A DNA stretch of 19,071 bases. Origin: Haloarculaceae archaeon (lineage in GTDB: Archaea > Halobacteriota > Halobacteria > Halobacteriales > Haloarculaceae). The DNA lies in contig JAQCMX010000255.1 in the NCBI GenBank assembly GCA_028274885.1, positions 1 to 19,071 on the forward strand. The letters run 5' to 3'. Shown here in pieces: positions 14,318-19,071 of this stretch. How positions within the stretch are numbered: position 1 is the first letter of the stretch; the number at the start of each line of letters is the position of its first letter. Below the pieces are notes generated by a model. It was not told the origin of the DNA, did not search any database, and was given only the letters and a program-made list of their open reading frames with translations. The translations under genes were made by a program, and so were the position numbers.

Positions 14318-15432
14318 TCTCCAGCACCTCCCTGGGGCTGCCTGTTCTCCGGGGAGCTGCTCTCCTCGATCCCGTCAGTGGCAGGGTTCAGGATTTCGTA
14401 GCTCCGTCGCTCGCGCAGCGAGGGGATTCGCATCGCAGAGCGGCCAAAAAAGACAAACCGGACCCCACGCTCCAGCCCGCCATCGAACAGTCCATCCCGC
14501 GACGCGGGAAGCAGCGTGTGGACCTTCAGTGACCGACCCTCGACTCTCACCGTCATCGTCCCCGGCGTGAGCGTGATACTGTTTGCGAGTATCGTCAGTG
14601 GCAGTCCGCCCCATACCATCGGCGTAATTCGTGTCATCCTGGGATCGATCGGTAGCCGCGGATGGAGAATCGCGGCCGACACCTGGACGTTTGTCTTGAC
14701 TATCTCCCAGAGCAGGTACGGCAGATATACCAGGGCCCGGAGCAGTGTGAAGATCGAACCTGCGGTTGGATTGCGGCTGAGGGTGATCTGTGAGAGCCCA
14801 ACGGCCACCATGGTTGCCGAAACGGTACCGGTAACGAGGTCGAACAGTTCGAAGGTCCCGGCAAGGGTCTGGTAGAACAGAAACGAGACCCCGAAGATGG
14901 CCCCGGTTTGGAGTGCGGTTCCACCAAATTCAATTGGTGATCGGCGGGCCGGAGCAGTTACTGGCGCCTCCTCGACATCAACGTCACAGACACGACGCAA
15001 CTCGACCTGTAGCGGCCGGAGAGACGGTACCCCAATCCCGGGGTCGTACTCCGGATCGAGAACAATGCGCCCGATTCCGTGTTCTTCCGTCTCGGCATCG
15101 AGCGCCTCCGCGATATCCTCGGGCCCGAACAGATACTGGTCCCGACCGATCTGGCTCGTCTCGATGGTTATCGACTCGCTCAGCTCGTCACTGTCCTCTC
15201 TCGCCCACACGCATACCCTGTTCAGCAACTCCGGGGTGTCCCCATTGGTCGGTTCACCGTCTCCGGAGGAGTCGGCTTGCTGTCGATCACCCGCTGCTTC
15301 CGGTGGGTGAAGGTAGATAAAACGGACACGTCCCGGCCCGTCCTCTGCCGGTGCGAGCCGTGTCGCGTACTCGACCGTCTGTCGGAGCGTCGTGGACTCC
15401 GAGACGGGAACGAGAATACTGTTATCCGACAC
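14314..15432 (-). CDS. mrpE: Mrp antiporter subunit E fused to an N-terminal universal-stress-like domain
   Basis: A 372-residue two-domain protein, first gene of the antiporter operon. Residues 1-150 form a soluble acidic domain that begins SDNSILVPVSESTTLRQTVE and resembles the UspA fold, with a hydrophilic insert around 45-65 and a segment IGRIVLDPEYDPG (120-132). Residues 170-345 are the MnhE domain (PF01899): hydrophobic helices at about 175-192, 198-218 and 228-247, then the family block LANSITLTPGTMTVRVEG (282-299) and a cytoplasmic end. Bacterial MrpE is about 160 residues and lacks the Usp part. The tail (345-372) is Glu/Ser-rich. The GTG start at 15432 gives the expected Usp beta strand; a weak TATA-like CTATAC (minus strand, 15449-15455) lies upstream, so the operon promoter is probably here. 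Confidence 0.88.
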   Translation of the reverse strand: MSDNSILVPVSESTTLRQTVEYATRLAPAEDGPGRVRFIYLHPPEAAGDRQQADSSGDGEPTNGDTPELLNRVCVWAREDSDELSESITIETSQIGRDQYLFGPEDIAEALDAETEEHGIGRIVLDPEYDPGIGVPSLRPLQVELRRVCDVDVEEAPVTAPARRSPIEFGGTALQTGAIFGVSFLFYQTLAGTFELFDLVTGTVSATMVAVGLSQITLSRNPTAGSIFTLLRALVYLPYLLWEIVKTNVQVSAAILHPRLPIDPRMTRITPMVWGGLPLTILANSITLTPGTMTVRVEGRSLKVHTLLPASRDGLFDGGLERGVRFVFFGRSAMRIPSLRERRSYEILNPATDGIEESSSPENRQPQGGAGE

Positions 15433-15649
15433 CGTTTTGATACCCCCTGTATAGCCTACAGTACCGGATGTCCATGATAATGACTCGTTGTATACTGCTG
15501 CGGGCCCCCACGCGAAAACGATTTCGTTATTCCCCTGCGTTGTGCTGACCCACTACGCGGTCACCGGCGTGATTTCACCCCAGTCCTGTGGGTCGCGGTC
15601 TCACCGACCGTCTTATTTAGCAACTGAACCTACTCACCGGTTGACATTC
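15433..15649. other. Intergenic region upstream of the Mrp operon
   Basis: A 217-bp gap between two minus-strand genes. It must contain the operon promoter near 15450-15475 and the 3' end of the small membrane-protein gene. No RNA gene, strong repeat or convincing reading frame is visible. Confidence 0.5.
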
Positions 15650-15931
15650 TTACGGGTCGTCCTCCGGTAGGTCGTTGGCTCCATCGATTCTGACAGCCAC
15701 CGGGAGCACCACGAACCGAAACAGGACGACAACCACACCCACAGCTCCAAATACAGCACCGACGACAGCAGGTGCGGTGGGAACCTCCGCACTGTCGAGA
15801 ACGACAAAGACGACGCCGCCTGTCACGACGCCAGCAAACAGAACCATTGAGATGATGTACCGACGAATGATCCGGGTGAGTGTGATTGCGGTCAGTGAAC
15901 CCGCAAGCGATTCCAGTCTCGTGCCTGCCAT
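15650..15931 (-). CDS. Small two-helix membrane protein, unknown function
   Basis: A 93-residue protein. A short amphipathic N-terminal region (LTAITLTRIIRRY) leads into one helix (about 27-45, IISMVLFAGVVTGGVVFVVL). A second follows at about 53-78 (APAVVGAVFGAVGVVVVLFRF), then a short acidic tail. I recognise no family. It lies 217 bp upstream of the Mrp operon on the same strand and may or may not be related to it. The ATG is 22-27 nt downstream of a TATA-like box (TTTATC, minus strand, 15953-15958), so it probably has its own leaderless transcript. Confidence 0.75.
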   Translation of the reverse strand: MAGTRLESLAGSLTAITLTRIIRRYIISMVLFAGVVTGGVVFVVLDSAEVPTAPAVVGAVFGAVGVVVVLFRFVVLPVAVRIDGANDLPEDDP

Positions 15932-15952
15932 ATGAAAGTTAGTGGTCTCACG

Positions 15953-15958
15953 GATAAA
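15953..15958 (-). promoter_or_regulatory. Probable TATA box of the small membrane-protein gene
   Basis: The minus strand reads ACTTTATCC here, 22-27 nt upstream of the ATG at 15931, the normal spacing for a leaderless haloarchaeal transcript. Confidence 0.45.
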
Positions 15959-16004
15959 GTGATTGTGAACGTCTGTTTCCCCGAACGTCCGGTCGTGGCT
16001 TTGC

Positions 16005-16685
16005 TCACGCCGAGACGGGTTCCTCTTCCGACCGGACCCTGATCGCGCTGGCCACCTGGTCGGGGATAGACACTGTCTCGCCGCTCTCGAGCGAGAGCCG
16101 TATCATTCCGATCGGGGCAATCTCCTCGATTGTCAGATCGGTGTCTGGGGTGATTCCGGCAGACTCGAGATACGCCAACTCCTCCGGGTCGCGGTCCCGG
16201 ACGCGCTTTACCCGCACGGTTTGTCCTTCCTCGTATTTCAGCAGTGTCTCGTCCTCGTCCGATACTGGTTCGAGCGCGTCTGTCGGGATCGGATCACCAT
16301 GCGGATCGACCTCTGGGTCGTCGAGCACGTCAGCGACGCGGCGTTCGAACTCTTCGCTTATGTGGTGTTCGAGTCTGTCGGCCTCGTCGTGGACCTCTGA
16401 CCAGTCGTAGTCGAGTCGCTCTGCGAGGTACGTCTCGATGAGTCTATGATGCCGGAGTACCTCCAGTGCGACCGTCTCGCCCTCCCGCGTTAGCTCCACA
16501 CCGCTGTACTTTTCACGTTCGACCAGCCCGCGGTCTGCCAGTGTTTTCATCATACTCGTCACGGTCGGCGGTGTGACATCGAGTATCTCTGCAACACTCG
16601 AGGTCGAAACTGGCTCGCCCTCCCGCTGTTTGACCCCGTAAATCGCCTTCAGATAATCCTCCATCTGCGGGCTGAGCATACACAT
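16005..16685 (-). CDS. DtxR/MntR-family metal-dependent transcriptional regulator
   Basis: A 226-residue metalloregulator in three parts. A winged helix-turn-helix spans about 6-65 (SPQMEDYLKAIY; SVAEILDVTPPTVTSMMKTL; ADRGLVEREKYSGVELT). A dimerisation and metal domain spans about 70-125. An FeoA-like SH3 domain lies at about 150-220 (EEGQTVRVKRV; IGMIRLSLESGETVSI). Aligned by eye to Bacillus MntR, D10 matches D8, H80 matches H77, D103 matches E99, E106 matches E102 and H107 matches H103, while MntR E11 is K13. Asp rather than Met at position 10 favours Mn over Fe. The protein probably represses or activates metal transport genes, and the adjacent transporter is the obvious target. The start may be ATG 16685 or ATG 16679 (MLSPQMEDYL). 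An imperfect copy of the transporter-promoter palindrome lies just upstream, suggesting autoregulation. Confidence 0.88.
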   Translation of the reverse strand: MCMLSPQMEDYLKAIYGVKQREGEPVSTSSVAEILDVTPPTVTSMMKTLADRGLVEREKYSGVELTREGETVALEVLRHHRLIETYLAERLDYDWSEVHDEADRLEHHISEEFERRVADVLDDPEVDPHGDPIPTDALEPVSDEDETLLKYEEGQTVRVKRVRDRDPEELAYLESAGITPDTDLTIEEIAPIGMIRLSLESGETVSIPDQVASAIRVRSEEEPVSA

Positions 16686-16686
16686 A

Positions 16687-16702
16687 CTAAAAAGCTCTAA
16701 AG
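16687..16702. promoter_or_regulatory. Possible weak operator before the DtxR-family gene
   Basis: CTAAAAAGCTCTAAAG sits immediately upstream of the start codon. Its right half TCTAA equals that of the palindrome at 17538-17551, and its left half matches at three of five positions with the same 4-bp spacing. An autoregulatory site is possible but weak. Confidence 0.3.
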
Positions 16703-16793
16703 CAAAAAGGTGCTGGCTCTCCGTGTCTATACGTACACGTTTCCAAGCAGCACGCCCACATCAACAGGGCGGCCATACCGCCACAGAGCCGAC

Positions 16794-17495
16794 TCACCCG
16801 AGGACCGACCGAACGATTCCGGATATTGTATCGACGACACTCTCCCACACGGACAGACCCGTTCCCACTGCGAGCAGGGTATCTATGGCGAAAAACGCGA
16901 AGATCACAGCCCCCGTTATATATGCCTTCCGTCTATTAAAACGGTGGGCAAACGTGTGGAAAAAGTACGCATTTGCGAGGCTCACAGGAACGATTACGAT
17001 CATCTCACCGATCCAGATCCCGGGGTGTGCACCGAAGCGGCCAGCGAGTGTAATCGTAATCAGCTGTGTTTTGTCACCGAACTCGCCTGCGGCCATCAGC
17101 ACAAAGATTGGGAGAAATCCGCCAAACCTGTTCGGGATCTTCCTGCCAAACAGCGAAACATCCAGGTCACCGGTTTCAGTGAACGCTTTGGCTTCACGCT
17201 TTTCTGAATCTGCCCTCCGCTCCGGGACACTACGCCAGAGCAACAGCGCAAACACCCCGAACATGCCGGCGGTAATGAGATCGAGATAGAGGCCCGGAAT
17301 CGCGTTTTGAATCGCATTGCCGAACTGAATTTCGAGTACTGTCCAGCCAGCAAAGGCCGTCCCTGCTGCGGAGACCACCAGGATGGGGTGGTACCGGGTG
17401 GAGAGACTGGCGATTATGAGTTGGACCTTCTCACCGGGCAGCACCGCCAGTTGGGCCCCTGCAGCGACGAATATAACTGTCAGTATATCAGCCAT
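16794..17495 (-). CDS. UPF0016/GDT1 (TMEM165)-family cation transporter, probable Mn transporter
   Basis: A 233-residue membrane protein of the UPF0016/GDT1 family, whose characterised members exchange Mn2+ or Ca2+ for protons. Two copies of a helix-pair repeat flank a hydrophilic loop (about 90-120). The second repeat has the canonical motif E138-F-G-D-K-T143 (AAGEFGDKTQLITITLAGRF). The first is degenerate: VLPGEKVQLIIASLSTRYHP keeps G21 and K23 but has E22 for Asp, with Leu and Val replacing the usual Glu and Thr. Hydrophobic segments: about 2-20, 36-56, 66-88, 124-150, 162-180, 190-212. The DtxR-type regulator gene follows 108 bp downstream. The start is ATG 17495. A strong palindrome overlapping a TATA-like box lies about 45 nt upstream. 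The direction of transport is not readable from sequence. Confidence 0.85.
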   Translation of the reverse strand: MADILTVIFVAAGAQLAVLPGEKVQLIIASLSTRYHPILVVSAAGTAFAGWTVLEIQFGNAIQNAIPGLYLDLITAGMFGVFALLLWRSVPERRADSEKREAKAFTETGDLDVSLFGRKIPNRFGGFLPIFVLMAAGEFGDKTQLITITLAGRFGAHPGIWIGEMIVIVPVSLANAYFFHTFAHRFNRRKAYITGAVIFAFFAIDTLLAVGTGLSVWESVVDTISGIVRSVLG

Positions 17496-17533
17496 CTATT
17501 ATATACCTGCGAGCGGCGGTCCATCCACCAGGG

Positions 17534-17555
17534 TATTTTAGACGCGTCTAATATA
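17534..17555. promoter_or_regulatory. Palindromic operator over the transporter promoter
   Basis: TTAGACGCGTCTAA (17538-17551) is a perfect 14-bp palindrome. With its flanks it forms 22 bp with one mismatched pair. On the minus strand the adjoining CTATATTAG provides a TATA-like element, so the palindrome overlaps the promoter of the UPF0016 gene (start 17495, implied leader about 30 nt). The size and A/T-ended symmetry resemble DtxR/MntR-family operators (TTAGGnnnnCCTAA type). Binding by the neighbouring regulator is an inference. Confidence 0.6.
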
Positions 17556-17734
17556 GTAGTTCCTTTCCCGGAAAGAGAGCCTGGGTGACGCTGTGTGATC
17601 TGAGAGTCCGTCGGTCGTCCCTGCGACGGCTGGCACGGTGAAATCCGGTCTTCTGTCCGAGTGCGACCATACGAACTGGTCACGGGTTACGAGAGGGTTG
17701 TCGACCGCGACAGTTCAGGATCCCGAGCGACGGT

Positions 17735-18142
17735 TCAGCACAACCGTCGGTGCTCGATCTTGATACACTTGTCCTGTACGACCGCGAGTCCAGCCGCCTC
17801 GGCCCGGTTGGCGGCTTCGTCGTGGCTGATGCCCAGTTGTAACCAGATGGCCTGGACATCCGCCAGTTCGAGCGTTTCGTCGACGATTCCCGGAACCTCC
17901 TCGCTCGGGCGAAAGACGTTGACAACGTCGACCGTACCTGGGACGTCACCGAGCGAGTCGTAGGCCCTCCGCCCCAGAACCTCTTCGGCGAAGGGATTTA
18001 TCGGGATCACCTCGTACTCGTGATCCAGCAGATACTTTGGGATGTCGTGTGCCGCCTTGCCCGGAGACGTGGAACACCCAACGACTGCTATCGCTTCGTC
18101 ATCAAGTACGCGCTCCATTTTCGCATCGGCTTGGATCGGCAT
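17735..18142 (-). CDS. CoA-binding domain protein (YccU-like)
   Basis: A 135-residue soluble Rossmann-fold protein of the CoA_binding_2 family. The motifs run in order: AIAVVGCSTSPGKAAHDIPK (17-36, the nucleotide-binding loop), YEVIPINPFAEEVLGRRAYDSL (43-64), VDVVNVFRPSEEVPGIVDE (71-89), IWLQLGISHDEA (99-110) and AGLAVVQDKCIKIEH (117-131). These cover the whole family length. The biochemical role of these stand-alone proteins is not established. The ATG at 18142 lies 22-30 nt after a strong TATA box, so the transcript is probably leaderless. No operon partner: the next gene on this strand begins about 240 bp downstream. Confidence 0.9.
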   Translation of the reverse strand: MPIQADAKMERVLDDEAIAVVGCSTSPGKAAHDIPKYLLDHEYEVIPINPFAEEVLGRRAYDSLGDVPGTVDVVNVFRPSEEVPGIVDETLELADVQAIWLQLGISHDEAANRAEAAGLAVVQDKCIKIEHRRLC

Positions 18143-18162
18143 ACGACGCTTTAAGAGATCGG

Positions 18163-18172
18163 CTTATAAAAG
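18163..18172 (-). promoter_or_regulatory. TATA box of the CoA-binding protein gene
   Basis: The minus strand reads CTTTTATAAG, ending 21 nt upstream of the ATG at 18142. The match and spacing are good for a leaderless haloarchaeal promoter. Confidence 0.6.
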
Positions 18173-18234
18173 CCTACGGCGGAGACGCTCGGACGGCAAG
18201 AGCAGGTGAGACAACGGTGCCGAGAGTACTTTCC

Positions 18235-18855
18235 TCACCCCACTGCACCCGGAAGTTGTACCGAAACTGTATTTTCTGCATCCACCTCGACGATACCATC
18301 GAACAGTTGTTTGAGCGTGTTCATCGTCTCGACGTCGTGGGCAGTCGAGTCCATGATGTGGATCCCAATCGCCTCCGCATCCTCTATTCTGCTGGTGAGT
18401 ACGTGTATGAAACGAAACACTGTCTGCAGATCCTGGTACATCAACAGTGTCGATAGTGAATCCACCGCGACCCGATTGTTTTTGATATCACGTTCCGTGT
18501 AAAACTCCTCTACGAACTCGGAGAATTTGATCCCCATGCCGGTCATATCAGTCGGCGACGATGCGTATTTTATCAGGTCCGTGTCGGAAGCCGACCGCCC
18601 CTGGTGCTGGGTGACGCAGTCGACGATACCCACGTTTGTCTGTTCCAGTTCGGGCAGCAGTGCCTCGAAATCCGAGAGAACGCGATCAGCACTGTCTCGC
18701 GTCGTTACGATGACTGTCCCCTCTCCGTTTTCCGCTCCGTACATAAGTGCTTTGAATGCGATTCGGCGCTTTCCGCTCAACGGGGGTCCCGAAACGAGGA
18801 TGTTCGTTCCGGAGTCGACTGTCGCGTTTTGATAGTCCGGCCCAAGATCGTACAT
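18235..18855 (-). CDS. RecA/KaiC-like P-loop ATPase (haloarchaeal HTR-like/DUF7504 type)
   Basis: A 206-residue single-domain protein of the RecA/KaiC superfamily. Features: Walker A GPPLSGKR (23-30), with Arg in place of the usual Ser/Thr; IVTTRDSADRVLSDFE (49-64); a Walker B-like strand NNRVAVDSLSTLLMY (126-140) with D132; and IGIHIMDSTAHD (163-174) near the last core strands. Such small RecA-like proteins are frequent in haloarchaea, often near chemotaxis or signalling genes, with unknown function. The start at 18855 (MYDLGPDYQNATV) is preferred because the upstream extension to 18954 crosses the promoter region. Loss of the Walker A Ser/Thr may weaken ATP hydrolysis. The gene is divergent from the tRNA gene to its right. 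Confidence 0.78.
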   Translation of the reverse strand: MYDLGPDYQNATVDSGTNILVSGPPLSGKRRIAFKALMYGAENGEGTVIVTTRDSADRVLSDFEALLPELEQTNVGIVDCVTQHQGRSASDTDLIKYASSPTDMTGMGIKFSEFVEEFYTERDIKNNRVAVDSLSTLLMYQDLQTVFRFIHVLTSRIEDAEAIGIHIMDSTAHDVETMNTLKQLFDGIVEVDAENTVSVQLPGAVG

Positions 18856-18892
18856 TGGTGTCTTGCTGGGTCGGCACTGTCCCAACCCTCTG

Positions 18893-18919
18893 TTTATATC
18901 CAGGCAGGGAGGATATAAA
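18893..18919. promoter_or_regulatory. Perfect inverted repeat containing TATA-like elements before the KaiC-like gene
   Basis: TTTATATCC (18893-18901) and GGATATAAA (18911-18919) form a perfect 9-bp inverted repeat with a 9-bp spacer. The proximal arm lies 38-46 nt upstream of the ATG at 18855 and could be the TATA box, so the repeat may be an operator or a bidirectional promoter element. Confidence 0.5.
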
Positions 18920-18964
18920 TTACTTTGTGTTATAAAAACCGTACCCCGCCTCAAATCGGGGAAC

Positions 18965-18970
18965 TTTTAT
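18965..18970 (+). promoter_or_regulatory. Probable TATA box of the tRNA-Arg gene
   Basis: AACTTTTATCC lies 26-31 nt upstream of the mature tRNA 5' end, the usual position for an archaeal tRNA promoter. Confidence 0.45.
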
Positions 18971-18995
18971 CCTGAGGTCGGTTTGTCACTGCCAC

Positions 18996-19070
18996 GGGCG
19001 CTTAGCTCAGTTTGGACAGAGTACTTGGCTTCGGACCAAGCTGTCGCGGGTTCAAATCCTGCAGCGCCCA
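18996..19070 (+). tRNA. tRNA-Arg (anticodon TCG)
   Basis: A complete 75-nt cloverleaf. The acceptor stem GGGCGCT/AGCGCCC is perfect. The D arm starts TAGCTCAG. The anticodon stem CTTGG/CCAAG encloses loop CTTCGGA, giving anticodon TCG, which reads CGA and related arginine codons. The T arm is GCGGG-TTCAAAT-CCTGC with one G-T pair, and the discriminator is A. The next base is T, so CCA is not encoded. No intron is present. It sits at the right window edge. Confidence 0.95.
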
Positions 19071-19071
19071 T

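Noticed and set aside
14022..14327. N-terminal extension of mrpG to 14327
   Set aside because: It reads as Arg-rich nonsense inside mrpF. The GTG at 14021 gives a GTGA overlap and the expected N-terminus.
1..19071. CRISPR array, prophage or defence system
   Set aside because: No regularly spaced repeats, phage structural genes or nuclease/defence motifs were seen on either strand. The tRNA at the edge shows no attachment-site duplication within the window.

Overview
The window is chromosomal DNA from a halophilic archaeon (class Halobacteria). The evidence is GC-rich sequence, strongly acidic soluble proteins, TATA-like boxes about 22-30 nt upstream of start codons with almost no leader, a haloarchaeal-type malate synthase, the archaeal GTP cyclohydrolase MptA, and a multi-subunit Mrp antiporter operon in archaeal arrangement. 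I cannot name the genus from sequence alone.

Layout. (1) 1-770 is a scar of mobile DNA. The first codons of an IS630-type transposase run off the left edge. Next to them is a decayed IS200/IS605-like remnant with terminal hairpins (147-442), which abuts what looks like a truncated small membrane-protein gene. (2) 780-6288, plus strand, holds four separately spaced metabolic and repair genes: malate synthase (aceB, glyoxylate bypass), an XPD/Rad3-family Fe-S helicase, a cytidylate-kinase-like protein whose P-loop lacks its lysine, and mptA (first step of archaeal pterin synthesis). (3) 6289-6980 is gene-poor. It has a bulged hairpin after mptA and two minus-strand protein-like remnants. (4) 6981-15432, minus strand, is a nine-gene Mrp cation/proton antiporter operon. 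The order in transcription is mrpE (with an N-terminal universal-stress-like domain), mrpF, mrpG, a stand-alone MrpA C-terminal module (DUF4040 type), mrpB, mrpC and three NuoL/M/N-like antiporter subunits. Every junction overlaps by 4 or 8 bp, so translation is probably coupled and one membrane complex is made. (5) 15650-17495, minus strand, holds a small two-helix membrane protein, a DtxR/MntR-family metalloregulator and, upstream of it, a UPF0016/GDT1-family transporter. The transporter's promoter carries a strong palindrome, so the last two look like a manganese-homeostasis pair. (6) 17735-19070 holds a CoA-binding-domain protein, a RecA/KaiC-like ATPase with an inverted repeat over its promoter, and a divergent tRNA-Arg(TCG) at the right edge.

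How they fit together. Membrane ion homeostasis (Mrp operon, Mn transporter and regulator) dominates the minus strand and central metabolism the plus strand. I see no CRISPR array, defence island or prophage. The points most worth following are the operator at the Mn transporter promoter, the lysine-less kinase, the complementary loss of proton-path lysines among the three MrpD-like subunits, and the gene remnants at both ends of the plus-strand block.
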